Source: Streptomyces sp. NRRL B-3428
GTDB lineage: Bacteria; Actinomycetota; Actinomycetes; Streptomycetales; Streptomycetaceae
DNA: 64,000 nucleotides
Assembly (NCBI GenBank): GCA_000721375.1
Contig: JOGW01000012.1
Span: forward strand, 379,205-443,204
Direction of reading: 5' to 3'
Shown: positions 8,500-17,727 of the stretch, piece by piece
How the letters are laid out: each line of letters begins with the position of its first letter
Numbering within the stretch: position 1 is the stretch's first letter
Notes under the pieces: generated by a model
Databases searched by the model: none
Seen by the model: only the letters and a program-made list of their open reading frames with translations
What the model was told of the DNA's origin: nothing
Program-made: the position numbers and the translations under genes

Positions 8500-9012
8500 T
8501 CAGCGCATTTCCTTCTCGAACCACGCCACGTCCCAGTACCGCCCGAACTTGCGGCCCACCTCGCGATGGACCCCCGCGGGCTTGAAGCCGAAGCGGTCGT
8601 GCAGCTTGAACGAGGCCTCGTTGGGGACCGTGACCGCCGCGTACGCACGGTGGACGTCCTCGGTCGCGAGTACCTCGAAGAGGGCGGCGTACAGGCGGGT
8701 GCCCAGACCGCGGCCGCCGTACTCGGGCGCCAGGTAGACGCTGGTCTCCACGGACGTGAGGTAGGCGAGCTTCGGCCGGAACGCGCTGCTGCTGGCGTAG
8801 CCGACGACCTTGCCCTCCTCCTCCGCGACGAGGAGGCGGTGCGGGCCCTGCTGCGGGTGCGCGTGCAGCCAGTCGCGGCGCTGGTCCACCGTGATCGGGT
8901 CGATGTCGAAGGTGATCGGCGTCTCGACGACGTAGTGGTTGTAGATCCGCGTGAGCTCCTCGAGGTCTCCCTCGTGCCCCGACCGGATCCGCGCTGTCGT
9001 GCTCTGCTGCAT
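8500..9012 (-). CDS. GNAT acetyltransferase of the phosphinothricin-acetyltransferase type
   Basis: 170 residues resembling the Pat/Bar branch of GNAT enzymes: early IYNHYVVETPITFD, then SVYLAPEYGGRGLGTRLY for acetyl-CoA binding, and a C-terminal GRYWDVAWFEKEM. Characterised relatives acetylate phosphinothricin, methionine sulfoximine or related amino acids. Many chromosomal homologues are housekeeping enzymes of uncertain substrate, so herbicide resistance should not be assumed. The ATG at 9012 has an excellent AGGAGG site upstream. It is probably monocistronic, with a hairpin downstream. Confidence 0.85.
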   Translation of the reverse strand: MQQSTTARIRSGHEGDLEELTRIYNHYVVETPITFDIDPITVDQRRDWLHAHPQQGPHRLLVAEEEGKVVGYASSSAFRPKLAYLTSVETSVYLAPEYGGRGLGTRLYAALFEVLATEDVHRAYAAVTVPNEASFKLHDRFGFKPAGVHREVGRKFGRYWDVAWFEKEMR

Positions 9013-9153
9013 TCCCTGCCTCCTCGACCGTCGACGGTACCTCAGCGACAGGGCCCGTAGCCAGCTCGTTTGCCCAGGTCAGAGGGGAGGTGCGGGGACA
9101 CGGTCATGGGGGTGTGGCACCATCGCCCCCGGCGGGATGTCAGGATGGGCTCC

Positions 9154-9651
9154 ATGACAATCAAGGCCTACTTCGACATCACCATCGACGACGCCCCCGC
9201 CGGGCGGATCTCGTTCAACCTCTTCGAGGACGTCGTCCCGAAGACGGCGGAGAACTTCCGTGCGCTGTGCACCGGCGAGAAGGGCTTCGGCTACAAGGGC
9301 TCCCCGTTCCACCGCGTCATCCCCGAGTTCATGCTGCAGGGTGGTGACTTCACCCGCGGTGACGGCACCGGCGGCAAGAGCATCTACGGCGAGAAGTTCG
9401 CCGACGAGAACTTCACGCTCAAGCACGACCGTCCGGGCCTGCTCTCGATGGCCAACGCCGGCCCGAACAGCAACGGCTCGCAGTTCTTCATCACCACGGT
9501 CCTGACGCCGTGGCTGGACGGCAAGCACGTCGTCTTCGGCGAGGTCGCCGACGAGGAGTCGATGAAGCTCGTCAAGAAGATCGAGTCCCTCGGCTCGGGC
9601 AGCGGCCGCACCCGCGCCTCGATCGCCGTCGCCGACGCCGGCGTGCTCTGA
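9154..9651 (+). CDS. Cyclophilin-type peptidyl-prolyl cis-trans isomerase
   Basis: 165 residues, close in length and sequence to eukaryotic-type cyclophilin A ([42 protein letters not shown]). The active-site Arg and Phe and the Trp linked to cyclosporin binding are present. It has no signal peptide, so it should act as a cytoplasmic proline isomerase. ATG 9154 is preferred because an AGGA site lies 8 bases upstream; an in-frame ATG at 9145 would add three residues but disrupt that spacing. A strong hairpin follows. Confidence 0.95.
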   Translation: MTIKAYFDITIDDAPAGRISFNLFEDVVPKTAENFRALCTGEKGFGYKGSPFHRVIPEFMLQGGDFTRGDGTGGKSIYGEKFADENFTLKHDRPGLLSMANAGPNSNGSQFFITTVLTPWLDGKHVVFGEVADEESMKLVKKIESLGSGSGRTRASIAVADAGVL

Positions 9652-9676
9652 TCGTCCTCACGTTCCGTACACCTGT

Positions 9677-9711
9677 GGTGGCCCCGGTCCGCTCTTCGGA
9701 CCGGGGCCACC
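9677..9711 (+). terminator. Strong hairpin terminator after the cyclophilin gene
   Basis: Perfect 15-bp inverted repeat (GGTGGCCCCGGTCCG and complement) around the 5-nt loop CTCTT. It starts 25 bp after the cyclophilin stop. With the minus-strand gene ending at 9773, it may serve both directions. Confidence 0.85.
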
Positions 9712-9772
9712 GCCGTGTGCGGGACGGCGTAGGAGCTACCGGCGCAGGGGCTGCTCAGGGGCTACGAACGCG

Positions 9773-12700
9773 TCAGGAAGCGTCCGCCGCCGCCAGCCGC
9801 AGGTCCGCGGCGCTCGCGATCAGCACCTCGGCGCGCTGCGTCACGCCGTTCACGGTGACCGCGAGGGTCACACTCCCGGCGCGCAGCGCGGTCAGCTCGC
9901 CCGTTTCCGGGTCGTACGCGGCCACGTGCCGCGGCCGGGCGTCGTCCGGGTCGCCGATGTACAGGTTCGGCGATCCGGTCCAGTCGGCGCTCACGGGGAA
10001 GGCCACCGGGACCTGACGGGCGCCCTGCGTGACGGAGGCCTTCACTCCCCCGCTCTGTCCGGGCCGCAGGGTCGGCGGTGCGTCGAGCGTGAGCTGGTCG
10101 GTGTGGGCGCGGGTCTGCACCGAGATCCAGTCCGCGCCGCCCTCCCAGGGGCGCTGCCGTGCCGCGTACTGCTCGACGCCTGAGATCCGGTCGACGCCGA
10201 CCAGGGACCAGCCGGTGAACCCGCCCTCGTCCGCCGCGCCCGCCGGGTTCTTCCCCGAGTTGCCGTTGATCAGATACGGCACGGAGTCCACATGCGCGGC
10301 GTGGAACACCCCGACGTGGCTGCCGATGAACGCGGCGCCCTTGCCCGACGTACGCCGGAAGTCCGCGAGCCAGGCTTCGAGCAGCGCGGCCTCCTTGCGG
10401 TCGCCGAGCTGGCTGCCCTTCGCCGCGGTCGGGTCACGTGGCGGTACGTGCTGGATCACCGCGACCGAGGACACCGCCGGGTCCTTCGCCGCCTGATCCA
10501 GTGCGGTGCGCAGCTGCTTGATCTGCGCGAAGCCGCCGCCGCGCAGGGAGAGGCTCGATGTGTCGAGGGTGACGAAGCGCGTGCCCTCGTGGTCGAACAC
10601 CCGCTGGGCGGCGCCGAATTCGGCGGTGAAGTTGTCGATCTTCCCTCCCATCACCTCGTGGTTGCCGGGCACGTAGTACCAGGGCACGGAGTCGCCGAGT
10701 TCCTCGGTGAGGATCTTGCGGGCGAACGTGAGATCGGCCGGGGCGCCCTCGTCGACGAGGTCACCGTTGATGACGAGGAAGTCCGGCTGTGCGGCCTTGA
10801 TCTCGCGCAGGGTGCGGCGGGCCTGGCGCACGATCGGGCTGTCCGGTTCGCGGGCGACGAACTGGGCGTCGGACATGACCGCGAACCGCCAGTCACGGCC
10901 CTCGGTGTCGGCCGCCGAGTCGATCAAGTCGTCCTTGACCGTGGGCTGTTCGGGTACGTCGACGGTCGGCGGCACCTGCGCGGTGAGCTCGTCGATGACG
11001 ATGGCACCGGTGTACTGCTTCGTCGCGGTGGCCTCGGCAAGATAGAAGCGGAAGACGGACACGGGCATCGCGGTGCCCTGCGGCACGGTGAAGGTGACCT
11101 GCTGCCAGCCGGTCCAGGTCACGTACGGGCCCCGCAGGACCAAGTCGCTGCCGGCACCGTCCTTGAGGTGCAGGCTGGGCCAGGCCCCCTTGCCGTCGCC
11201 CTTGATCCACAGCTTGAACGACTGCGGGCTGCCGGGGACTTGGATGCGCTGGGGCGGGTTCACATAGGCGGCGCGTGTGGCGGTGGAGAGGGTGAAGTCG
11301 TACGTGAGCGCGATGCCGGTACCGGTCCGCCCGTCGGGAGTCGGCTCGATCCTCCCGGCGGCGCGAGCCTGACTGAACGTCCAGCTCGCGGCGTCGTCGA
11401 AGGCGGCCACGGACTGCTCGTCGAGTCCTACGCTCACGACGAGCAAGGTCTCCTTGCCCTGCACGGTGGCCTTGATCTGCCCCGCGCCCTTGGGGCTCAG
11501 GGACTTGACCTGGAACGCGCCGCGTCCGTCGTCGCGTATCTCCAACTGCGCCTTGTCGTAGTCGAGGCGCACGTCGCGCGGCTCGATCGGCGCGCTTGTG
11601 CCGTGCGCGTCGTAGCCGACGAGCCCGAAGGTGCCGGTGGCCGAGGCGTCGGCGAGGCCGACGCGGCGGGTGGTGGGTTCGATCCGGGCGAGGTCGTCGA
11701 CGACCGTCAACTCGGTCTCGCCGTGGGCGGATCCGCTGCTCGCACGGACGTCGGTGCTGCCGCTGCGACGGGCGGTGAACAGCCCGTCGCCCGTGACCCG
11801 GCCGATGTCGCCGCGCTCGGCCCGCCACTGCGGCCGGCCTTCGACGGGCCCGTACGTCTCGTCGTAACCGCTCGCGGTGAGGGCCCGGGTCAGCCCGGGG
11901 AAGACCCGCTCGGGGTGGCCGCCCTTGACGGGGTCGGCGGTGGGGGCGGCGAGCGCGGGAGTGCGGGTCTCGACCCAGTAGCCCTTCAGACGGCCGCTGC
12001 CGTCCGCAGCGGTGAAGGCGAGTCCGTTCGGGACCGTTCGCTCGCTGCCGTCGGAGGGGCTGTTCTCCACTTGCAGCGCGTCACTGCCGGGTTCGCGGGC
12101 AAGGAGCGTCGAGGAGCCGCCGCCGTCGAGGTTGAGCGCGTTGTGCGCGCCCGCCTCGCGCATCATCACGCCCAGCTCGGTGAGTGTGACGCCGCCGCTG
12201 TCGGCCTGTCTGCCGTCGACGGTCAGGATGTGCATCTTGCGTCCGTCCACGGAGAAGCCGACCGCGGTACGCGGGGCGGCGGTGTTGTTCCCCTGGCCCT
12301 CGTGGTTCTGCGCGACACCGTCCACGACGAGCAACTCCCGTCCGCCGACGGCCGTTCGCGGCACCGGGCCGCTGTTCGTCCTCGGCCGGTACGCAATCCC
12401 CACCGCGTCGCCCGCCTTCAGCCCCTTGAGCACGTCGGCACCGGCCTCGCGCCCGACGAGCACGGTGGCGCCGGCCGCGATCGCACCGCTGTCGGCCTTG
12501 TCGCTCACCGAGACGACCTTCCCGCCCTCGATCAGTGCCTCGGCCACCGGCTGGGCCTTGTCGACGGTCAGCGCGCGGTCCGCCGTGCCCCAGGCCTCGG
12601 TGTAGGCGCCGATCCCGCCGGCCGGCACATTCGCCGCGTTGTACGCCGCCAGCGCGTGCTCGCCGCCCGGGACACTCAACGTCCCCTCGAAATAGACCTC

Positions 12701-13267
12701 GAGGACCCGCCCGGCGTCCTCGGGCCCGATCCCCACGGCCCTGTTGGTGCCCGGCGCGGGCGACTGCACGACCTGCCCGTCCTTGATCCCCGCGCCCTGT
12801 GGGGCGCCGGTCTCGTTGATGTCGAAGAAGTCCGCGTTGATGGCGGCGACCGTACGCCGCCCCTTGCCCGCATCATGCGCCGCGGCCAGCTCGGACACGG
12901 TCCGCCGCTCGGCCACCTTCCCGGAGTGCAGATAGTCGGCCCGTGCCCCCTTGCCGAGATCGACGCTCAGCGCGTCGACCCGCAGCCACTTGTCCGACTC
13001 CAGACGGTCGTACGAGGTGAGCTCGACGCCCGGCGCGATGGGCCGCGCACCGCGCGCGGTCTCGATCCCGTCGCCGTCGACGACCGAGGTCGCCTCGCCG
13101 CCGGTGCCGCTCGCGGGCGGCGGGGCCATGGGCCTGCGTATCTCCCCGCTGCTCGCGGGCCGCGGATCGGCTCCTGAATCGGCGACGGCGGGGGTCAGCA
13201 CCCCCGCCGTCATGGCGGTCACGGCCGCACCGAGCGCGACCCAGCGTCTGACGAGCCTCGAGCCCAC
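9773..13267 (-). CDS. Secreted phosphodiester glycosidase (NAGPA) / calcineurin-like metallophosphatase fusion
   Basis: About 1164 residues, exported by a signal peptide (RRWVALGAAVTAMTAG...). In order: a NAGPA-type phosphodiester glycosidase domain (INADFFDIN, AVGFSVDGRKMHILTVDGR, NALNLDGGGSSTL) to about residue 430; Ig-like and carbohydrate-binding-like beta modules; a calcineurin-like phosphoesterase with GDLVDEG, GNHEVMGG and a late GSHVGVFHA; and a short Big2-like tail. The first metal motif is D-A-Q rather than D-x-H, a known variant. It should act outside the cell on phosphodiester-linked glycans or teichoic-type polymers. The start is set at GTG 13267, six bases after AGGAG; GTG 13273 directly abuts that site. 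Confidence 0.85.
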   Translation of the reverse strand: MGSRLVRRWVALGAAVTAMTAGVLTPAVADSGADPRPASSGEIRRPMAPPPASGTGGEATSVVDGDGIETARGARPIAPGVELTSYDRLESDKWLRVDALSVDLGKGARADYLHSGKVAERRTVSELAAAHDAGKGRRTVAAINADFFDINETGAPQGAGIKDGQVVQSPAPGTNRAVGIGPEDAGRVLEVYFEGTLSVPGGEHALAAYNAANVPAGGIGAYTEAWGTADRALTVDKAQPVAEALIEGGKVVSVSDKADSGAIAAGATVLVGREAGADVLKGLKAGDAVGIAYRPRTNSGPVPRTAVGGRELLVVDGVAQNHEGQGNNTAAPRTAVGFSVDGRKMHILTVDGRQADSGGVTLTELGVMMREAGAHNALNLDGGGSSTLLAREPGSDALQVENSPSDGSERTVPNGLAFTAADGSGRLKGYWVETRTPALAAPTADPVKGGHPERVFPGLTRALTASGYDETYGPVEGRPQWRAERGDIGRVTGDGLFTARRSGSTDVRASSGSAHGETELTVVDDLARIEPTTRRVGLADASATGTFGLVGYDAHGTSAPIEPRDVRLDYDKAQLEIRDDGRGAFQVKSLSPKGAGQIKATVQGKETLLVVSVGLDEQSVAAFDDAASWTFSQARAAGRIEPTPDGRTGTGIALTYDFTLSTATRAAYVNPPQRIQVPGSPQSFKLWIKGDGKGAWPSLHLKDGAGSDLVLRGPYVTWTGWQQVTFTVPQGTAMPVSVFRFYLAEATATKQYTGAIVIDELTAQVPPTVDVPEQPTVKDDLIDSAADTEGRDWRFAVMSDAQFVAREPDSPIVRQARRTLREIKAAQPDFLVINGDLVDEGAPADLTFARKILTEELGDSVPWYYVPGNHEVMGGKIDNFTAEFGAAQRVFDHEGTRFVTLDTSSLSLRGGGFAQIKQLRTALDQAAKDPAVSSVAVIQHVPPRDPTAAKGSQLGDRKEAALLEAWLADFRRTSGKGAAFIGSHVGVFHAAHVDSVPYLINGNSGKNPAGAADEGGFTGWSLVGVDRISGVEQYAARQRPWEGGADWISVQTRAHTDQLTLDAPPTLRPGQSGGVKASVTQGARQVPVAFPVSADWTGSPNLYIGDPDDARPRHVAAYDPETGELTALRAGSVTLAVTVNGVTQRAEVLIASAADLRLAAADAS

Positions 13268-13410
13268 AACCACTCCTGTATGACGGCGAGTTGCCCAGGG
13301 GGCAGATGTCGCGCGTCAGCATTGCTGTGCTCACATCAAGGCGCTAGGGGCTGGTGGGAACGGGACGGGAAACATGTGCGGGCGGCTTGATTACGCCGTG
13401 CAGAGGTGTG

Positions 13411-13424
13411 GACCACTGGTGGTC
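13411..13424. promoter_or_regulatory. Short palindrome GACCAC-TG-GTGGTC
   Basis: A 14-bp element with perfect 6-bp arms in the 267-bp gap between the large secreted protein gene and the SpoIIE-type phosphatase, both on the minus strand. It could be an operator for the former or part of a terminator of the latter. Confidence 0.3.
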
Positions 13425-13534
13425 GGACGGCCGTTCTCAGAGCCCTTCGAACCAGTCCGGCGCATGGTCGCGCGCCAGCCGCTCCCACTCGCCCGGGCCG
13501 CCGGGCAGGGGCCAGGCCCAGGTGGGGCAGGTCC

Positions 13535-15577
13535 TCAGTCCCGGTCCGGCACCACGAACTCGCACCACACCGCCTTGCCGCTCCCCCGGGACTCCACGCC
13601 CCAGAAGTCGGCGAGGCGGTCGACCAGGAGGAGGCCGCGGCCCGAGACACCCTCTTCACCGGCCTCGCGGCGGCGGGGCAGGGCGCTCGAGGTGTCCTCG
13701 ACCTCGACGCGCAGGCGGCGGTCGGCGCCGGACAGGACGCGGAGCGTGATGATGGCCGCGCCTTCCGTGTGCATCAGGGCGTTGGTGACCAACTCGTCGG
13801 CGACCAGCTCGATTTCGTCCGCGCGATCGCGGGCGCCCCAGGCGCGTACGGCTGCGCGGACCATGTGGCGGGCCTCGCTCAGGGCGGCGGGATCGTTGGG
13901 GGCGACGTGCTGCTGGAGGCGGCCGCCGGACTTAGGGGCGTCCGAGGCCCGGCGGCGCAGCAGGAGCAGGGCCGCGTCGTCGTCGCCGCCGCGCCGGTCG
14001 GCGTCGGCGACGAGCCGGTCGGCCAGGGCGTCCAGATCGGCGGGGCCCGAGGCGACCTGGGCGGTGAGGGACTGGAAACCGTCGTCGAGGTCGTGGCCGG
14101 GCTGTTCGACCAGGCCGTCGGTGCACAACAACAGGGTCTGGCCCGGGTCGAGTTCGAGCGTGGTGACCGGGTATTCGAGGCGGTGGAACTCGGCGGAGAG
14201 ACCGAGCGGCAGTCCACCGGCCACGGGTGCGCGGCGGCAGGTGCCGTCCTTGGCGCGCAGCAGCGGGTCGAGATGGCCCGCGCGGACCAGCTGGACGACG
14301 CCCGTGCTGAGGTCCGCCTGGACGTACAGGCAGGTCGCGAAGCGGTCGGTGTCGAGTTCGTGGAGGAAGACGGAGGCGCGCGCCATGACCGTGGCGGGGG
14401 TGTGGCCCTCGGCGGCGTACGCGCGCAGCACGATTCTCAACTGGCCCATGACGGCCGCCGCGTGGGTGTCGTGGCCCTGTACGTCCCCGATGACCGCGCC
14501 GACCTTGCCGCCGGGCAGCGGGATCACGTCGTACCAGTCGCCGCCGATGTCACGGCCGAGCTTCGCCGAGCGGTAGCGCACGGCGATCTCCGCGCCGTCG
14601 ACGGCGGGGATCGAGCGCGGCAGCATCGCCTGCTGCAGCCCTGCGGCGAGGTCCTTCTCCTGCTCGTAGAACATCGCGCGCTGCAGCGACTGCGCGATGC
14701 TGCTGCCGAGCGCGACGAGGAGGTTGCGCTCGTCCGGGGTGAATCCGGTCTTGTCCGAGTAGAGCAGCCCGAGCGCGCCGATCGGACGGGCCTGCGCGAT
14801 CAGCGGCAGATACGCGGCGGAGGTGATGTTGAGGTTGCTGATGTGCGGCCACAGGAGCGGGTACGAACTCGCGAACTCCTCGCGGCTCTCGATGAAGCGC
14901 GGCGCGAGCGTACGGATGACCTCGCCCATCGGATACGGCTCGTCGATCCGCGTGAAGCGCGTACCCGGGACGAAAGCGCCGGCGGGCCCCTCGGCGACGA
15001 GATGGATACGGCCCGCCTCGATCAGACCCATCACCAAGCTCGCGGCGCCGAGATGGGCGAGGCCCTGGGTCTCGTCGAGGACGTCGATCACGTCCTGCAC
15101 GGTGCGGGCGTGCGCGAGCGCCGCCGTGGTGCCCTCGACGATGCTCGTCTGGCGGCGGGTCTCGGCGTCGTGCTCCATACGGATGCGGGTTTCGAGCAGC
15201 TCCTGCGTCGCGTCCCGGACGATGCCGAAGATCCGGTGCGGGCGGCCGTTCTCGTCACGGTGGATGTAGCCCTGGGTGTGGGTCCAGCGCAGCTGGCCGT
15301 CCCTGCGCCGCACCCGGAAGTAGGCCCCGTACGTCCTGCTGCCGTTCTTGAGCGCCTCGGAGACGAGCGCGTCGAGGCGATGGCCCTCGTGCGGGGGGAC
15401 ACGGGGGCCGAGCGTTTCGGGCCGGCCGTCGTATTCGTCCGGGGTCACGTCGAAGACGTCATGGGCCGCGGGGTCCATGTACATCTCGCCGCTCACGAGA
15501 TCCCAGTCGAAACTGCCCGTGCGGTTCAGCGCGAGGATCGATTCGGGCGGCGCGGGCCAGGGGTCCGGGTCGGACAT
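13535..15577 (-). CDS. PAS-GAF-SpoIIE phosphatase with C-terminal HATPase domain
   Basis: 680 residues. A PAS fold (about 10-135, with RIFGIVRDATQ) is followed by a GAF domain (about 150-320), a PP2C/SpoIIE phosphatase (GGDWYDVIPLPGGK, IGDVQGHD, CTDGLVEQ) and an anti-sigma-factor-like HATPase (VADELVTNALMHTEG, GRGLLLVD). Such proteins sense signals and both dephosphorylate anti-anti-sigma factors and act like RsbW kinases, so they switch partner sigma factors. ATG 15577 begins just before the PAS domain; ATG 15607 would add ten residues without a good ribosome site. Partner proteins are not in this window. Confidence 0.9.
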   Translation of the reverse strand: MSDPDPWPAPPESILALNRTGSFDWDLVSGEMYMDPAAHDVFDVTPDEYDGRPETLGPRVPPHEGHRLDALVSEALKNGSRTYGAYFRVRRRDGQLRWTHTQGYIHRDENGRPHRIFGIVRDATQELLETRIRMEHDAETRRQTSIVEGTTAALAHARTVQDVIDVLDETQGLAHLGAASLVMGLIEAGRIHLVAEGPAGAFVPGTRFTRIDEPYPMGEVIRTLAPRFIESREEFASSYPLLWPHISNLNITSAAYLPLIAQARPIGALGLLYSDKTGFTPDERNLLVALGSSIAQSLQRAMFYEQEKDLAAGLQQAMLPRSIPAVDGAEIAVRYRSAKLGRDIGGDWYDVIPLPGGKVGAVIGDVQGHDTHAAAVMGQLRIVLRAYAAEGHTPATVMARASVFLHELDTDRFATCLYVQADLSTGVVQLVRAGHLDPLLRAKDGTCRRAPVAGGLPLGLSAEFHRLEYPVTTLELDPGQTLLLCTDGLVEQPGHDLDDGFQSLTAQVASGPADLDALADRLVADADRRGGDDDAALLLLRRRASDAPKSGGRLQQHVAPNDPAALSEARHMVRAAVRAWGARDRADEIELVADELVTNALMHTEGAAIITLRVLSGADRRLRVEVEDTSSALPRRREAGEEGVSGRGLLLVDRLADFWGVESRGSGKAVWCEFVVPDRD

Positions 15578-15630
15578 GCGTCCACTTTGCCACGATTTGC
15601 CCGACATCGGTGCGATAGGCGTCCCGGCCC

Positions 15631-16266
15631 TCAGCGCGTACGGCGCTCCGCGGCCCGCGTGGCCGAGTCCGCCAGCCGCGGCAGGTGCAGCTCGCGGTGG
15701 ACGGCCGCCATCCGCAGGCCGAAGACGAGGGCGGCGGCGATGACGGTACCGAGGGTGTCCGAGGCGCCCGCCCAGTGCAGCAGGAGGTAGCAGAGCGCAC
15801 CCGCGAAGGCGGCGGTCGCGTAGACATCCTCGCGCAGCAGGAGCGGCGGGAACTCGCCGCACAGGACATCGCGCACCACTTCACCGGTCACACCCGTGAG
15901 CACGGCCAGGATGATCACCGCGAACGGGGTGACCCCGGCGTCGATCGCGGCCCGCGCGCCGATCACGGTGACCACGGCCAGGCCGATGGCGTCCACCGTC
16001 ATCAGGGAGCGGTGCGGCAGCTCCCAGCGGCGCAGGTAGAGCATCGTGGCCACGGCGGCGCAGCTGATCACGGTGAGCAGCACCCAGTCGTGCGTCCAGT
16101 ACAGCGGGTGCCGGTCGAGGATCAGATCGCGCAGGGTGCCGCCGGATATGGACGCGGCGAAGGCGAGCACGATCCCGCCGAACGGGTCCATGTTGGCGCG
16201 GTGGGCGGCGAGGACACCGCTGGCGGCGAAGGAGGCGACTCCCACGAGGTAGAGGACGTGCAGCAC
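15631..16266 (-). CDS. TRIC-family (UPF0126) membrane channel protein
   Basis: 211 residues with about seven hydrophobic helices arranged as two repeats, each bearing a glycine and Arg-Asp motif (GGTLRDLIL and GEVVRDVLCGE). This is the signature of bacterial trimeric intracellular cation channel homologues, formerly UPF0126/YadS. It probably conducts monovalent cations across the membrane. The GTG at 16266 has a GGGGGA site upstream, and an upstream extension lacks membrane character. A 15-bp hairpin separates it from the lipoprotein gene, so it likely has its own promoter. Confidence 0.87.
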   Translation of the reverse strand: MLHVLYLVGVASFAASGVLAAHRANMDPFGGIVLAFAASISGGTLRDLILDRHPLYWTHDWVLLTVISCAAVATMLYLRRWELPHRSLMTVDAIGLAVVTVIGARAAIDAGVTPFAVIILAVLTGVTGEVVRDVLCGEFPPLLLREDVYATAAFAGALCYLLLHWAGASDTLGTVIAAALVFGLRMAAVHRELHLPRLADSATRAAERRTR

Positions 16267-16334
16267 AGAGCTTCCCCCTGGAAACGGCGTACGGGCAGGA
16301 GTTTCGAGAACACCATGCGCGGCGCCGGACACGC

Positions 16335-16373
16335 TTCGTCCTTCCGGCCAGGGGGAACGGCCGGAAGGACGAA
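16335..16373 (-). terminator. Terminator of the repeat-rich lipoprotein gene
   Basis: Perfect 15-bp inverted repeat (TTCGTCCTTCCGGCC and complement) with a 9-nt loop, 35 bp past the stop of the minus-strand lipoprotein gene. Confidence 0.85.
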
Positions 16374-16378
16374 TCAAG

Positions 16379-16404
16379 CGATACAGCGATACAGCGATAC
16401 GGCG
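16379..16404. repeat. Three copies of an 8-bp direct repeat
   Basis: GCGATACA is repeated about three times (last copy GCGATACG) between the lipoprotein stop and its terminator. It is non-coding, and its function is not evident. Confidence 0.6.
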
Positions 16405-16407
16405 AGG

Positions 16408-17727
16408 TCAGCCGCTGAACGACTCCGGCTCGGTCGGGTCCGGGATGAACGGGGTGTCGGGCCCCGGCTCCACATCGGGCCCGTCCGGCACCGACTCGGG
16501 CCCCGTCTCGTCCTGCGGAAGGTTCGGGATGTCGGTGCGGTCGGTGGGCGGCTGCTGGTCCGGGTCCTGCCCACCGTCCGGCGTCGGTGTGTCCGGGACG
16601 GGCACCGGCAGCGGGATCGGGCAGCCGGCCGGGAGGGTGGGCGTCGGCGCACCCGGGGCGGTCGGCGTCGGCATGACCGTCGGGCAGTCGGTGGTCCGGT
16701 CGTCGGGCGACGTCGTCTGGTCGTCCGGCGAGGTCGTCTGATCCTCGGGCGAGGTCGTCTGATCGTCCGGGGACGTCGTCTCGTCATCCGGGGACGCCGT
16801 CGGGTCGTCGGTGGACGGGTCGGTGGTCTGGTCATCCGGCGACGTCGTCTGGTCGTCCGGCGAGGTCGTCTGGTCGTCCGGGGACGTCGTCTCGTCGTCC
16901 GGCACGGTCGGATCGATCTGCGTCGGATCCGGCGTGGGCGTCGGCGGGGGCGGGACGATCCGGTCCTTGTCGCCGTCGTCGCCGATCGGCCGCTCGATCC
17001 AGGTGTTGTTGGTGATGTTGATGATCGTGATGTTGTTGATCACGGTGGTGGACGGCTTGACCACGACGACATTCGCCGGGTGGTACCCGTTCCACGGCTG
17101 ACCGTGGTGCGTGGCGCTGTTCTGCAGCTGGGCCGGCGGGTTCAGCGGATTGCCGCAGGCGCACCGCACGCGCGGCATGCCCCGGTTGTCGACGAGCACC
17201 GCGGTACCGGCCTGGAGCACGGACTGGAAGCTGGTGGCCCGGCCGCCGCTGTAGCCGTGGTTGGTGACCCGGGTGTCGGCCCGCAGCTGTACGGGGGTGA
17301 GACCGCGCAGCCAGCCCGCGATGTCGCCCTCCTGGATGCCCGCGGCCTGGGCGAAGGCGCGGGCCTTGGCCTGCTCGGTGGTGAGGAAGCGGACCTGCTG
17401 CTCGACGTCGCAGCTGCTCAGGGAGTGCGTACCGCCGTAGAGACCGGGGGTGGAACCCGAGATGCTGCGGATCCCCGCCTGACTGGGCGAGGCCGACTGC
17501 GTCGGCGAGGGTTGCGGCGTACGGGTGACAGGGGGCGGGGTCTGGGTGACCTTCGCGGTGGAGTCGGTGAAGGGATCGGGGCCGGCCGCGGCGACGGGCT
17601 GCAGGAACAGCTCCTTGTCACTGCCCGTGTCGCCCGCATCGTTGTCGCCACCGCTTGAACAGCCTGCGACCAGCAGGGCTCCTGATATCGCGAGCGCTGT
17701 GACATAGCGCCTGGTCGGTGAGTGCAC
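16408..17727 (-). CDS. DUF6777-type secreted lipoprotein with TTSPDDQ repeats
   Basis: 439 residues. The signal peptide ends in lipobox LVAGC (residues about 18-22), so it should be a surface lipoprotein. A conserved domain (about 80-280) contains GLYGGTHSLSSCDVEQQ, RADTRVTNHGY and RCACGNPLNPP, typical of the streptomycete DUF6777 family of unknown function. The C-terminus is low-complexity: about ten copies of TTSPDDQ and variants, then Pro/Asp-rich sequence, probably a cell-wall-spanning stalk. The GTG at 17727 follows GGCGGGAG; the upstream ATG at 17766 would put 13 residues ahead of the signal peptide. No biochemical function can be assigned. Confidence 0.83.
   Translation of the reverse strand: MHSPTRRYVTALAISGALLVAGCSSGGDNDAGDTGSDKELFLQPVAAAGPDPFTDSTAKVTQTPPPVTRTPQPSPTQSASPSQAGIRSISGSTPGLYGGTHSLSSCDVEQQVRFLTTEQAKARAFAQAAGIQEGDIAGWLRGLTPVQLRADTRVTNHGYSGGRATSFQSVLQAGTAVLVDNRGMPRVRCACGNPLNPPAQLQNSATHHGQPWNGYHPANVVVVKPSTTVINNITIINITNNTWIERPIGDDGDKDRIVPPPPTPTPDPTQIDPTVPDDETTSPDDQTTSPDDQTTSPDDQTTDPSTDDPTASPDDETTSPDDQTTSPEDQTTSPDDQTTSPDDRTTDCPTVMPTPTAPGAPTPTLPAGCPIPLPVPVPDTPTPDGGQDPDQQPPTDRTDIPNLPQDETGPESVPDGPDVEPGPDTPFIPDPTEPESFSG
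16697..16903. repeat. 21-bp tandem repeats encoding TTSPDDQ
   Basis: About ten imperfect 21-bp units lie inside the lipoprotein gene, each encoding a TTSPDDQ-like heptapeptide. Copy number could vary by slippage or recombination without breaking the frame. Confidence 0.85.

Noticed and set aside
8500..9012. Naming the acetyltransferase pat/bar as a bialaphos-resistance gene
   Set aside because: Sequence fits the broader Pat-like branch, but there is no phosphinothricin cluster and chromosomal homologues have varied substrates.
10292..13177. 961-residue plus-strand frame
   Set aside because: It is antisense to the large secreted NAGPA/phosphatase gene, whose motifs and signal peptide are clear.
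13406..15790. 794-residue plus-strand frame
   Set aside because: Antisense to the SpoIIE-type phosphatase; no ribosome site or domain.
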